This document shows, piece after piece, positions 1 to 12,002 of a stretch of 64,000 bases of DNA. The translations under genes and the position numbers were made by a program. Under the pieces are notes generated by a model, which was not told where the DNA came from, ran no database searches, and saw only the letters and a program-made list of their open reading frames with translations. How positions within the stretch are numbered: the first letter of the stretch is position 1; the number at the start of each line of letters is the position of its first letter. The DNA is from Oscheius sp. JU75 (lineage: Eukaryota; Nematoda; Chromadorea; Rhabditida; Rhabditidae): positions 2,232,001 through 2,296,000 of the forward strand of contig JASJZC010000001.1 in the NCBI GenBank assembly GCA_037178855.1, written 5' to 3'.

Positions 1-559
1 AAAGAAGGGACGATTTCACAACCAATCAGATGAGCGGCTGAGTGACTGGTTGAGTTGAGAAATAGGAGCATTTGCGAAATGGAGACGGGTTGAGACGAAA
101 TGGGGGACCAGTGAGATCGGGCTGATAGACAGAGATATAGAAGAAAAGAGGGACTAAGATACAGAAAGACAGAAATGAGCAGAACTATGAGAACCAAAAG
201 TCACGAGACAGTTATTAAACAGCTATGAAAACAGCTAGACTACCAAAGACTAGTGCCTGAACAAGGGACGAGGACAGGATGTGGTCTCTACTAGGGGACT
301 GGAGTTCAGTCAAGAATTAGAGAACCAGGAAATCCATTGCTTCGCCGATTATCTAAGAGACAAGTGGGCTATCATAAGAACCATATTCTTTTTCCATCGC
401 TGCAGACAAGAAGTCAGAAAACCAATGGTACCCAAAGAAACAAGTGATCTAACCAGTGAAGCAGTCCAGCAAAGAAGTGTCAGATGTCTGTGTGTGAAAG
501 AAAGAGAGAACAACCCGAAGAGGATGTTTATTTGGACCTCAACATATCCGTCGTAGGGG

Positions 560-760
560 TCATAGTAGGTCGTGAGCCAGGCCCTTGCAGTGTCCGTAGC
601 TGTCCTGGCACTTGGCAGCCCTGTAGATGCCGGCCTTCATGATCCAGTCGACCGTCGTCTCGTCGCAGTGCAGATGATTGCGTTCGTGCTTGTGGACAAC
701 TTTTCCAGGGAGACCTTTACTCGCATGTTTACAGCCCACTTCCATTTCATTCTCTTTTTT
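560..760 (-). other. Possible exon of a small Cys/His-rich peptide
   Basis: A minus-strand stretch reads as a compact Cys/His-rich segment (HCDETTVDWIMKAG, then KCQDSYGHCKG) ending in a stop at 560. Codons resemble the GC-rich third positions of the neighbouring genes. I see no convincing start or splice acceptor. A second frame directly overlaps the stop and reads TTYYDPYDGYVEV, so the 3' end could be frameshifted or spliced differently. The rest of 1-1100 shows no other supportable gene. No family recognised. Confidence 0.25.
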
Positions 761-1116
761 TCTTGTATGTAATTTGCCCATGTAAGTATAGAGTAGTGTT
801 TTAACACATTAAGAGCTACAAACGTCGACATAAATCGGCAGAAATTCATTTTCTTGGAGCTTTGGAATACAAAATGGTTTTAATTGCCGCCCGAAATACG
901 GCAGATTCGCGCTAAAGTGTTTCGTAGCCGGACGCTCGCTTTAAAAGTCAAGAAAAGAACATAATTTATTTTCTGGGGCACGTGAGCAATTGACAGGACG
1001 AGTTCTTCTGAGTTTTCTGAAAGGGGGTCAGGGTTATTTTGCAAGAATGTACAGACAATGGGACGACAAGACAAATTACGGGATACCCGTCAATAAGGTG
1101 GCATTCTCTGACTACT

Positions 1117-4100
1117 TTAACACTGCCCACTGCCGGCCAGCTGACCAATCAATGTGGGGGAGACGGTGAAATCACTGGCCACATAGAGCCCGTGTTCCAC
1201 AATTCGGAAGGTCGGATTGATGACGTTGAGGGGGAGACCGCCCAGGTTGGATGGCACGTTGAGGACGATTCCCTTGCCGAGAGCGTCGTTGGCCAGTTTC
1301 TGGAGCAGCTCCTTTCCAAGATTTCCCAAATTGTCGAGGGCGTCCTGAGGCAGACCGAGAGTTCCAGCCCTGTCAGAGAGCTTCAATTGGGTGATTTCAG
1401 CAGAGCCAGAGATTCTGTTGCCCTGGACTTGGGCAGCGATGACCACAGTGGCGGCGATGGTAATGGTTCCGACCTGGAAAAGAATAGAGTTCGTACTGTC
1501 CCTGTCTCTGTCCCTGTCCCTGCCTTTGTTTCTGTCACCACACATTTTAATTTCTTAATTGCGCGAGACAGCACAGTAGGAAACTTGGTAATTACCGATT
1601 GCTAATTGCTCTTGTGGATATCAAAAAAGTTTGTATTCGTTGTAACTTTGAAAACAAAGTTGTTTTGGAAACTTGCTTACTACTCCTTTGGGAAAGTTCA
1701 ATTTCGACTAGCTACTCCATAAAAAGGTTACTTATGTTTCCCCTTAGTCTATCCAGCTGTCATGTCGCCTGTATCATGTTCATCGTCAATTCCGTCTATT
1801 TGTCTCACTGTCTCTCTGTTTCTCTCCCTAACAATTTTTCATTTTCAGATGTCAAAATCTGTGACTTCGGCACGAGGTCGTCCCAGGGCGTCTGCCCCTC
1901 CTCCCGCAACTTTTTCCGTCACCGCAAAACAGGAAGACCAGCCCCCCGAAAGCAGTCTGATCTATGTGCTGCAGGACTACCTCATCAGCTTCACCATCCT
2001 CTTCCTGGCCGGCGTCCAGTACCTTCTGGCCTGTCTGGCCCGTCTGCTCGAGACCCTCTACACCTTCCTGATTCGCCTCTACCATCTGCTGCGCTTCTGC
2101 TACGAGAAACCCGAGATGGCCAGGGAGCTCTTTTCCGCCACGCTGCACCTTCTGAAGGTCAGCTACAATGCCGGTCTCTGGAGCTGGACCGACGCCTACG
2201 AGATAGTCACCAAGCAGCTCGGCAAAGCTACCAAGGAGATCATTCCCACCCCACCTCCCAAGCTTCAGAACAAGAAATGAAGATTTCACCGAGTAACTGT
2301 ATGTCTCTGTGTCTGTTTGCATGGGTATCATGACCCTTGAGAGACTCAGAGGATAGACAGAAAGAGTAGTCTTACTGATTTCGTAAGAGTGACTATTCGG
2401 GAAGAGTCATAGCCATGGGAAAGAAAGCACAGAACAGTATCAGAGGGATAGTCAGGAAGTCAGAGAGCCACTCGCAATTCAGTAGTCTACTCGACGAATG
2501 GCAGGATTACAAAAGTATTCTCAGTCAGTACTGATTCCAGTTCATTTGGATAAGAGTCTTAAGGTACAGAGAGTACGAGATAGTCAGACTATGTACTTCC
2601 TTGTCCTCTTGCTACTGAACACCCATTATCGTCTATTGTGGAGAGTCACAGCCACAAATTCAGTGAAAGCTAGTGAGATTCTAGGAATCCTGTACTCTAC
2701 TGTTCCAATGACTGTCTCTGTTACACATTGTTTCTCCTTACCAATGGTATTTCTGTATCCAGTAAGAACTAATGTTTTGCGTACTGTACTGTAAAGACTC
2801 TCACTCTGTTCCTACCTTGTTGTTCGTTCCATCAATGTAGATCTCAGCGTCAGCAATCAGATCCAAGATGGCGCTACCTCCCTTGGCCTGACTGAGAACG
2901 ACAGAGGGAGCTCGGACTGTGCGAAGTTGGATGACAATCTTCTGGTTCGGGTACTTTTCTCTGAAAATTTGGACTAACAGAGCTTCTAGCAATGACTACC
3001 TGACAGCCGGAAGGATGTCTCCGAAGCAGATGCCCAAGTCGGCCAATCCACCTCCGGCATCTCCTTCCTGTCTTCTCTTTCTGTGCTTTCTGGCCGATTT
3101 GGAGAGGGCGGCTCCTCTCTTGGATCTCTTCAAGAGGAATGTCCTGGCAGCTGAGAGGACCTTTCTTCTTCTCCTCGTACTGTCCTCTTCGTCCTCCAGA
3201 TCAGTTCCCTCCAGATCGTCCTCATCTTCACTGCAGGTAGTCTTCAAGAGCTCTCCGATCTTTGGAGTGTCGGGGCCTATTCTGAAGCTGAGGAACTGCT
3301 TCCTATGAAGGTGATAGAAGAGTGAGTTGATCGTGTAGTCAGAGACGAGGAATTCAGCCATGTGTGTGTCATAGGCAGCTGGGAAGGACATGGGGAAGGG
3401 GTAGAAGGGAGTTCCACCCTGAGCGTTCTGACTGAACTCGCCGGTCAGATCGATGGTGAAGTCATTGGAGGTGGCGTAGACTTGGATCAGTTGAATACCG
3501 AGGTATATGTCGTTGAGTTTGGACTGGAAACCAAGGTATGAGAAAGAGCGGCAGAGAGACAGAAGAGAAAAAGAGAGGGGTCCGTTGCCCGAGCACGGCA
3601 TGCACTGGAGCTATCTTTCCTGACTTGCTAGGACATGTAACCCAATTAGATTCTCAGAGCACCCTTAGACAATTAACTTGTTTTTAAAAGAAATTTACTT
3701 CAAAATGCCCAAAAGTCTGTGTGTGTGTCTGAAGTTTCTTCAATTTCTCAGTTACTTTGTGACAGCAATTACTCTTTGCAAGTATCTATTTTTTGGCTGC
3801 ATTGTCTGCTCTGTCACCTACACTGTCTGAGCTATCTACTACAACCCTATTCGGAAGAAAGAATGCGATGACCAACGGCTTTTGGACTCTCGGTTACGCG
3901 TAAGGAACCGGATCAACAATTGAGGAGACCATTAGGAGTCAGGTTAGTCAGTCTTCTAATATTTCCAAGACAGAGAGACAGAAGCCTACCAAATCAAGAT
4001 GAGCAGCCAGTTGCTTGATCACAGAGACCGGATCGTCAGCCTGAGCAGCCAAAGGACACTTGGAGCATGAAGGAGCAGGCTCATTAGGTGCCATGGCTCC

Positions 4101-6460
4101 AAGAACCTGAAATTTTCATCTTCGCCGTACGCAGATGCTCTCACTGGTGGAGGAGGCGGAATTCTGGGTCCGGCTCCAGGCTTGGCCAAGGCAGTCGATC
4201 CTCCGACAACTCCAACAGAGCTGGGACCGGCAGAGATAGGAGCAGGGAAGGGCTGCTGGGGCTGGTAGACGGGAGGAGGGGCCTGGTACAACTGTCTGGG
4301 AGCCTGAGGTTGAGGAGCCTGTTGGTAGATCTGTTGAGGGGCCTGTTGCTGCTGGTATTGGGGCTGAGGCTGCTGCTGGTAGACTTGTTGGGGTGCCTGT
4401 TGAGGAGCTTGTTGGTAGGAAGCCTGGATGGTCGGTGGGGGGGCCTGGTAGATCTGTTGTGGAGCTGCGCCAACATTGTGTCGGGCCTGGCGGTTGACAA
4501 CTTGCTGTAGAATTTGACGTTGGACAGCCTGACGCTTGGCGCGTTGGGCAGGGACGTAGAGCTGAAACAGCATGGGTATGGACTGTCACTGTCACTGAAC
4601 TCACCACTTTGCGAACATTTCCTTGACTACTGTAGGCGATGGCCCTGTAGGTTCTAAGTCTCTGAGTGGCCAACGGAGACAGTTGTCTCGAAATTCCGGC
4701 TGTCTGTCCTGTAGCATACTGTACGACGGCAGCACGAGCTGCAACACGTCCTCCCTGAACATATCCGGGCTGAGGAGCCAGAGGAGCAGCCTGGGGTGCG
4801 GGATGGACAGGCGGAGCAGGGGCAGCAGGCTGTTGGTAAGAAGCCTGTGGGATTTGAGGAGCTTGAGGAGCAGCTGGAGCTGGTGGAGCTGCAGCTCCAT
4901 AAGCACTAGTAGGAATCTGGGGAGCTGGGCCAGGTGCAGCTGAAGCGGCTGGGGAACTGACAGAGGCAGAGGGAAGAGCTGTGGCCCCTTGACAACGGGT
5001 CTGACAATACTGTTGGCTGGGCTGGGTTCCGCCACCGCCAAGTCCGAGAGCTCCACCGAAGAGTTGGAGCATTTGAGATAGGGCGACGGACTGGGGAAGG
5101 GCACCAGCCTTACTGTTGATTTTCTCGTTGACGATGGTCGGGATCTGTTGGCAGATCTGTCCGGGGATCATCTTCTTGACCATGCCGCTGATTTGGGACT
5201 GAAAGAAGAGTTTGTAAAGAGACAGAAGGACAAAGGGACAGATAAATAGAGAGACGACGTGACAGAGGGACAGCGATAAAGCGTGACAGAGAGACAGTGA
5301 CTCACTCTGAACTGGCTGTTGACGATATCCCCAATGAGTCCTCCATTCTCGATGTAGGCATCAGCGTAACCGATCTGGACATCACAGGACTGAACTCGGA
5401 CATAAGGGCTACCAGTAGCTCCTCGCTCAACAGCCAAATCGACAGTGACAGTAACCTGAATGAATTCAGATCAGTTCCCTCATCCAGAAATCGAGTCTCT
5501 CTCTTTCTTTCGCATGTGTACGCAATGGTGTTGCCGTTCGGAGAGACAGCTGTATATCGTCGAAGCCGTGTGAACAGGATTGGAATCTCATTTCGCGGCG
5601 CATAAATCTGAAGCCGCGTAACTTCCGACAGTATTTGGATAGTTGTTAGAGGGGAGAGTGTGTTGCAACATTGGAACGCTCTGGGAACTTATCCTGCGTA
5701 TCCGGCAACCGTAATCTATAGCGATACTTTAGCTGGTGCCAAATGAGAGCGCTATCGCACCAGCTAGCGTAACCTTCCGGGTTACAGTAGCTTGTCAGAT
5801 AGTTACGTATCTTATCGTAACCTACAATGTTAGCTACTTGTGAGTTGGTGCGTAGCGCGATACTTGCAAGGATATAACAAACCTGATGAAGGTTGAGCTG
5901 AATGATACCGAACAAGGCAATCGGGAGCAGAACGACAATCTGTCCACCCAGATTTCCTGTCACTCCAATGTCAACATTCTGTACGGACAGAATGACACGA
6001 TTCGGGGCAGCCGGGTACAGAACGACGCGTTGAGGACAGCGATAGCGACTGACGTACAGATTGTAGATTTGGATGCAGCCGTTGACCTTAAAGTCTTTGT
6101 CAGTCACTGTTAATCCAGAGAACTGACCTGAGGGACACACTGTGAGATCGGCGGGATTCTGGCCTTCTTGATCTCGTTGTTCAGGAGATCTCCGACAATA
6201 CTCGACGCGTATTGAAAAGCTCTGGAGTTCAGACGAGCACGGATTCCCGGGTAGCCTCTCTGTCCACCCAGAAGGGCTGGATTGAAATCTCCGCCGACAG
6301 CTCCTCCTCCAGGAATTGTGGCAATTCCGCCATAGTTGTTGCCAACGAAGCCAGGCTGCTGGGCTGTGGAGTAGCCACCACCACCGACGACTGGAGCTGC
6401 TTGATGGGAATAGCCGGCCCAGGCTAACCCGACGAGCGGGAGCAGGCAGAGCAGCAGCAT
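1117..6460 (-). CDS. BPI/LBP/CETP-family secreted lipid-binding protein
   Basis: Spliced minus-strand gene. Exons lie at about 6460-6144, 6111-5883, 5455-5306, 5198-4605, 4561-4145, 4106-3990, 3523-3000, 2960-2816 and 1473-1117. The start is followed by a signal peptide (MLLLCLLPLVGLAWAG). The N-terminal barrel has the family's paired cysteines (QSCDVQIGYADAY ... GQICQQIPTIVNE), which in BPI form the conserved disulfide. The C-terminal barrel includes the exon starting VGTITIAATVV and ending LAGSGQC. Members bind lipids or lipopolysaccharide outside cells. Two oddities: a long Ala/Pro/Gln-rich linker (YQQAPQQ-type repeats, 4150-5000) between the barrels, and an acidic then strongly basic segment (RRRRKVLSAART ... 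RKHRKRR, 3060-3230) with possible proprotein cleavage sites. The exon 1 to 2 junction is inferred (32-nt intron). Family assignment is firm; the ligand is unknown. Confidence 0.85.
1850..2280 (+). CDS. Small single-pass membrane protein, nested gene
   Basis: A 143-codon uninterrupted ORF that lies wholly inside the 1342-nt intron (1474-2815) of the minus-strand BPI-like gene. The start ATG is preceded directly by ttttcattttcag, a strong acceptor, which fits SL trans-splicing and decides this start over the longer upstream reading. The protein has a disordered Ser/Pro/Ala-rich N-terminus, one or two hydrophobic helices around residues 42-75 (YLISFTILFLAGVQYLLACL), an amphipathic middle and a Pro/Lys-rich tail. 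Codon choice is GC3-rich like the other genes. I do not recognise a family; it could sit in the ER or another internal membrane. Confidence 0.7.
5690..5880. repeat. Hairpin-rich repeat in BPI-like intron
   Basis: Inside the 427-nt intron 5456-5882. AGCTGGTGC at about 5730 pairs with GCACCAGCT at about 5757, and GTAACC/GGGTTAC pairs follow at about 5769-5785. Shorter related pieces (GTTGGTGCG, GTAGCGCGAT) occur to 5870. The clustering suggests a decayed MITE or a structured intron insertion. No coding potential seen. Confidence 0.45.
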
Positions 6461-7107
6461 TGCCCCTACAAATGGGTGGTCTTGAAGGGATCAAGGAAAA
6501 AACGAAAGAAAGATAGAGACACAGAGACAAAGAGACATTGAGACAGAGGGACAGAGAGGAATCTTGCTGAAAGGCAGGTGATCGAAATAGAACCCGTTCC
6601 AATCAAAAAACTCGTTGACTCGATTGAGAATCGAATAGAGATGCCCAAAAGTTACAGCTAGTATTTTGGGAGAAACCCCAATTGAAAGTTGAAGTAATCG
6701 CGTGTGCCTTTTCGGTGCGAAACAACACCCGGGAACAAATAAGATGAAACCTCTTTAGGTAGAGAGAAACTGGTTCGCCATGGCGAAGAGAGTAAGCAAA
6801 GAAGGAAAGAGAGAAAGTGATGTGGTCATCGCAGATTTCATATAGCAGCAGCAAGAGAGACCTTGGGATCCGAAGGACTGTTAGAAATAGTTCGAGGATG
6901 CTTTTGCAAAGACAACAAAGGTTTCGAAAGGAGGATCAAATGGTTTGAGTTCTGCTACAGGGTAAATGTTCTCATACCACAATAATCCGAAGCTTCTGGC
7001 TGGTTATAGAAGGGATTTGCACAGGATGTTTTGGCGCAGAAGGATTGGTTCTCATGCAGATTGAAAGCTAAGGAGAGGTCAAGGTAAGTCTAACCCAAAA
7101 GCATAAA

Positions 7108-7172
7108 TATTGTACCGCCAGGGACCCCTGTTTGGTGATTAAATGCGTTAACCACTAGGTCGTCTGACATAG
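7108..7172 (-). repeat. tRNA-like remnant (SINE head or tRNA pseudogene)
   Basis: On the minus strand GACCTAGTGGTTAACGC resembles a tRNA A box with D arm. It is followed about 30 nt later by a degraded B-box-like GGTCCCTGGCGG. No full cloverleaf can be drawn. Similar remnants recur at 14880, 46314, 49984, 52203 and 54109. Confidence 0.4.
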
Positions 7173-7283
7173 TTTTCTGGCTACTCCCAAGTTCATGAGA
7201 TTGGACTAGTTTTCAAATAGCATTATACAGAATCTGCTTCTTCTCCATTTTTCGGATGCAAGGCGACAGTGTGGAGACTTCTG

Positions 7284-7333
7284 ATATTCTGCAAAGTTGT
7301 AGCTCTTGTGCTCTACAACTTTGTAGTGCATCA
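7284..7333. repeat. Imperfect palindrome, GCAAAGTTGTAG/CTACAACTTTG family
   Basis: Arms GCAAAGTTGTAG and CTACAACTTTGT flank a 10-nt loop. The same arm sequence forms a much longer, nearly perfect hairpin at 49859-49911 and looser ones near 54520 and 63082, so this is a dispersed family rather than a chance palindrome. Confidence 0.5.
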
Positions 7334-10162
7334 CTAAGCTCGAAAACACTGTCTTCAGTCCCAAAATAGTGAAAGACAAATGGCGCACTAAAGCCCCCGC
7401 AATGTCACAAACAACATGGTCGACAACAAGGAAACGATAGATGGATAGTTGGATAGTAACAGGAATCTGAATCTTATGTTGAATCTTAGAAACTGTATAA
7501 GCAACCGATGGGTTCCGAAGATTCAAAAAAGAAAAGAATAACATAAGAAGGATATTGGCAAGGGTGAATGAGGTTAGAGGAGGCTTGAAGTGCTTGGAGA
7601 ATACAACGTATCCAGTCAAGAAAACAAGTCTACTCAAGTAGACATCCCCCAATTACTGTCCCGCCAAAACTGACTACTACAGTAACCGTTCAAAAATAAA
7701 AATATGGAGCCAGCTGCCAACCATCGTCGTCGGCAGCGGCAGCAAAAGCAAAAGGCGGGGCGCCATCGCTGCCAAAGAGAGAGATAGAAGGAACCGGCTG
7801 ATTTTGATCAAAAATATCAGTCTGTCCCTGTCTCTCTGTGTCAGGGTCTTGAAAGGCGCCTTGGGGGAAAGTGAGAAGGGGTGAAAGCCTTAGACAGGGC
7901 AGCGCCAGCTGCCCTTGAGAGGAACGACACAGGAATACTCGTTCCGGTTTTGGTATATCCCATCAGGTGCCAATGAACACAAACACAAGGACGACGGGGA
8001 TAGTAACAAAAAACGGGATTAGCTATGTTGCAAGCTGTGATAAGCTAGCTAAGAGACTGTTCTGTCAGAAAGGAGAGAGATGACTGTTTTCCACTAGAGA
8101 AAGACCGGTGACCGGCAGCTAATTGGGAGTGATGGTATTGTTTGTCAGGCTTTTTTCACTTTCTATCAGACAAAAGTACAGGATGAGAGATACAGGAGCA
8201 GCCAGCGTCCTTATCACTGTCACTGTCTGTCCCTTCTGTTCCCCCCTTACTTCCAGCACTCAGAACAAGTTTCCTCTCACCTGGCTTCGAACAGACTTTT
8301 GACCATGTGTCCAGCGCGCTTCTCGCACAATAAGGATTAGCTGTATACGACCGTTCAACACACTTATCCGCCTGCCTACGATTTCAAGGTCTCCAGAAGG
8401 GATCAAAAACGAACTGAAAGAGGGGATGCCCCTCTCTAAACAATTCGGTACAAGTATCCGTGCCCTAGATGTCCGATCAACACAAACTACGCAAAGCTTA
8501 CCACGAAAAACAATGATATTTACCGTCTTGACTGTACCAAAAACATCTCTTCTCGCGCGCGCTCGTCTCTCTGATAAACAATTGCCAAAGCTGGCCCGGG
8601 ATTGCCAATTTCAGTCCCGATCTTGCGCAACATCCAGTTTATTACAGCAGCAGAAAGCTTACAAACGGACCGAGGAACGAGATTTGCCACCCAATAGCAG
8701 CTTCTTGCCTCTCTGTGATTCACAACAGGTCATGGAGCCTTGAAGGGCGAGGGCGTTGGTAATAGAATCGCTTACACAGACGGGAATCAGTGAAGGGGGA
8801 GAAACAAGCAAAAACAACATGTTCTTTGGCTAACCCACAAATGTCGCAGGGATTGGAGACAGAGTGACAGTGACAATGACAGTGACTACATCTTCCAAAG
8901 ATTGCCTTTGCACCGTGACTGATCAGGTTATCCAAACCCATCTCTTTTCGGAATTTGTTTTGCCAACCGTCTGCCCGGATGTATGCCACACTACAGCTAT
9001 TATAACATGTTTTTCGTAGACTGTTCATGGTCAGCCGCGATGCCGACGGACGTCTGAGACTGGATGTTGCGTCAACTTTGGGCCAGGGGAAAGTGGATTC
9101 ACGCGCTTCCACGGAAAGAGAGAAACAGAGATAGAATAATATGCAACATTGGCTGCAGCAAGAAAGTCGAACCCCGGTATAACCAGTTCAATTTCCTCTG
9201 CTTCAAGGGGTAGTACAAGAAAGTGAGTAAACTGCTTGGCATGCAAAATGTCTCGGCCCAGCAGACAGGAAACGAAGAGCGACGAACGGCAGTTGAGATC
9301 TAGCAGGGAGATTGTTTAGGAGGGAGGTATTCGGATTCTGCAAAGAGAGGAAGAGACAAAACATCAACAAAGAACGGTTGTATCAAGGAACAATAGGGTC
9401 AGAGAGGTTAGACAACCATAGACAGAGAGAGAGGAATTTATGAGAAGAGAGAGAGACAGTCAGAGAGTTGACTGGATGGTCGGATGGTCTCATTGGTAGA
9501 CAGGAGGTCACTCGTAGTATGTTTTCCGTAAACAGTAGCTGGTAATCGAGAAAATACTCAGGAAGCATAAAGGCAAAGAGAAATTTTGGGTAAACTGATC
9601 GAGAAAAGGAAAAATAGCAGACTCATTGAACTGGCTACGAAAAAAAATTGGTATCAAGACAAAAAAGTAAGAGGAACTCGATATAGTCTAAACAGTTCCG
9701 ATTACAAAGCCAAGAGTCTCTCCATGTTTCTTGGTTGTGTATTGGTCTCTTGTGTGTGTGGCACGGAACTGGTAGTCTCTTCTTGAGCGCCGGACCTGTT
9801 CCTCACAGGGAGAGAAAGAGAGTCAGTCGGTCGCGGACCGATGCCATCGAGGAACAGCGCTTCTAAAAATTAAGCTGTCCTTCAATGAAACAAGATCAGA
9901 TTGTGTCTCTGTGCCATGAAGATTGTCAATCTAGTAAAGGTAGATTCTTCCTTCTCTTCTCCTCAACAAGTAGTCTACTTCAGAAAAATCAACCGCCTTT
10001 GCCCTCGACCTTCTGAAGCAGTCGAGCCTGCTCAAGGCCGTCATCTACAGTCAGAGAACGAAATATTTATTAGAGGCACTGTTCGTTAAAACCGGGATAT
10101 GATACTGGGAAATTAGATCGGGATCGAGAAGTCGATATCTAGGTCTGATGCTGATCTTCATC

Positions 10163-11792
10163 CTAAAATGCTCTAGTTAATTGCCCCGTTACTGAACGAA
10201 CCGGTGGAGGTACCACCTGGATTGGATGGTCCCCAGCAGCTGCAATTTGTTCCGAAGGGGAGGCGATGTCGGGTACATAAACCTCCTGTCGACCCTCCAG
10301 TAGAATAGTAGGAACTGTTGCATCGCTGTCTTCTAAATGGTCTCTGTGTAGTTTGGTCGACTCTATGTGTCTACAGCTATAAGACTACACCAAAATATCA
10401 AAGCAGTGAGAACGTTTTCCTATGCTATCCTTCTTCACCTTTTCCTTTTATGGTTTTTACAAAATTTTATTTTTCCCATAGACTAAGCTTACCTCTAGGT
10501 CCATCGTCATCGATGTGTATTGGAGCTACAGGGAACATTACACCTTTGTATCTGAAATTACACCTATTAGTACTGTTTTCTGTTCGAGAAAATATGCCCC
10601 CAAGGCTAGGCTATAAGCGTCAGTCACAAATTGTGGCGGTATCCATTCGTATCCAAAAAAGCTGAATTTTGTCATGTCAAAAATTCATGATAAGAGACAA
10701 GGGTATCGTTTTCCGAATAAGGGGACAAGTCAACTGTGGGAGCATTTTCGGTTACTAGTCAACAGCCTTTTATATAAACTGTAGCTGATAAAAACTGCTG
10801 TTGCTGACTCTACCCAGCAGCGGAAAGTTCCAATTAACACTGCCAGGTCGTTCAATTTAACACTTCCGTAAATTTTTACACAAATGTGGCGGGGTCCGTT
10901 CGCCTGCCTGTCATGATGTCCGCACAATGGCCTGTCATTACTAATATCCAAAAAAGCTGACAAGTCAAAAATTCATAAGAAACAAGGGGGACAAGACAGC
11001 TGTAGGAGCAGTTTCTGTTACTACTCCGCCTTATTATACTGCTGTGTCTCGGCCGTACTTCTGCATTATTAAAAAAAGTGTGCGTTTGTCTATATCTTTT
11101 AACACTGACCTTGACGTCAGCGTTAGTCACAAACGGTCGCTGGATCCTCTCCACCGCCAACCGTGAATGTTCCCTGTAGTTCCAATACACATCGATGACG
11201 TATCTCTCAATTAGTCCACGTCCACAAGAAGAGCACGCAAAATATGGACTACGTATAAAAGATTCGCGAATAGTTCGAAGCCTTTTGACTCGACTTCAAC
11301 AATGTGGACGCGCTCGTCGCCTACATCAAGACCGTCAGTGATGAGACAAATAACGACTGCAGAACTCGGCCTTCTTTCTCGTTCTCCATGCTTCAAAAAT
11401 AGGCTGTTATGAATCGCCAGAGATGGATTCACCTTGAGAAACATTGTTCTTCCATCGGGAAATCGGATTGTGACACAGGTAGCATTCACCAGCGTCTCTG
11501 GAAAATGATGAGGCAGCAAAGGATGATAAATTGGAAAGTTTCAGGCTAGAAGTTTCAATTTTTGGTATGACAGGAGTTCAGTGCCTAAAGTGACCTCAAG
11601 CGCTACCCCCGGAGGTAGCACTTTCGACAAAAGTCCGGGCCGGGACTCCCAAACGAAGTCGGGCTACTACCAATTGGCGGATTCACGAGGCAGCTGTCCC
11701 AATGACCGTCTCAATTCGTCAAAGGCGATTGACCAAGGGAAAGAACAAGTAGAATGCACTGACCTGTTTGGAGAGCAGAAGCCGACGACCAT
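10163..11792 (-). CDS. Small Cys-rich (zinc-finger-like) protein, six exons, hand-built
   Basis: Built from exons 11792-11764, 11497-11443, 11356-11325, 11293-11162, 10551-10493 and 10332-10163. All junctions have GT/AG ends and the phases sum correctly to 159 codons including the stop. The ATG follows directly after gcttcag, an acceptor-like SL site. The protein has CYLCHNPISRW near residue 16 and YFACSSCGRGLIERY near residue 60, a C2...C2 spacing that could bind zinc, vaguely ZAD-like. The tail is acidic then Pro-rich (HIDDDGPRED ... VVPPPVRSV). No family can be named. The donors after exon 2 (GTTTCT) and exon 4 (GTTGGC) are non-consensus. Alternatives exist: exon 4 may run on to NADVK before a GTCAGT donor, and exons 5-6 alone would make a 71-residue protein starting MFPVAPIHIDDD. 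Each exon looks coding; the full chain is less sure. Confidence 0.5.
10630..11045. repeat. Two direct copies of an interspersed repeat
   Basis: The blocks at about 10630-10800 and 10880-11045 share GTGGCGG, TCC.TTCG, ATCCAAAAAAGCTGA, GTCAAAAATTCAT, then ACAAG..G and GTCAAC/ACAGCTGT.GGAGCA. A third, looser copy is at 12010-12150. Both blocks lie in the long intron of the small Cys-rich gene model. Confidence 0.6.
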
Positions 11793-12002
11793 CTGAAGCA
11801 GTAGCTGACGCGAAGAAGTGAACTTTGCTTCTGTCAAGATAGATCGACTGGAGAGCCACGCGGATAGACCGAGAGACAGAGTAAGAGTAGATCGACAGGG
11901 GGTAGAATCGAAGTTATTTGTAGGCAGCTGCAGTAGTTTCCAGTAACCTACTTGCTAAAGAGCAAAAGCTTGAAAAGTTCGAACTAGTAATTAACATCTT
12001 CC

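Larger units (their letters stand above)
6600..10160. other. Gene-poor, repeat-rich stretch with doubtful exons
   Basis: No complete gene can be supported here. On the minus strand three protein-like blocks stand out. (1) About 8286-8340 reads CVERSYTANPYC ... VCSKP, Cys-rich, and ends at a good donor (CCAG/GTGAGAGG). (2) About 9146-9290 reads LLGRDILHAKQFTHFLVL then IELVIPGFDFL, somewhat like a retroelement aspartic-protease tail. It ends at a possible donor and is followed by a short exon with a stop. (3) About 7870-8030 has two overlapping readings, one a hydrophobic tail (PFFVTIPVVLVFVFIGT). None has a secure start. Simple repeats of the CTGTCTCT/CACTGTC type occur at 7825-7850, 8208-8235, 8860-8890 and 9400-9470. 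A tRNA-like element and a hairpin at 7108-7333 are listed separately. Confidence 0.3.

Noticed and set aside
4116-5183. 355-codon minus-strand ORF reading through a Thr/Ser/Pro-rich tail
   Set aside because: First part is a BPI-like exon; the tail is intron and wrong frame of the Gln/Pro-rich exon, as the GT/AG junction at 4604/4561 shows.
7206-7652. 148-codon minus-strand ORF
   Set aside because: Overlaps the palindromic repeat and shows no conserved-looking segments.
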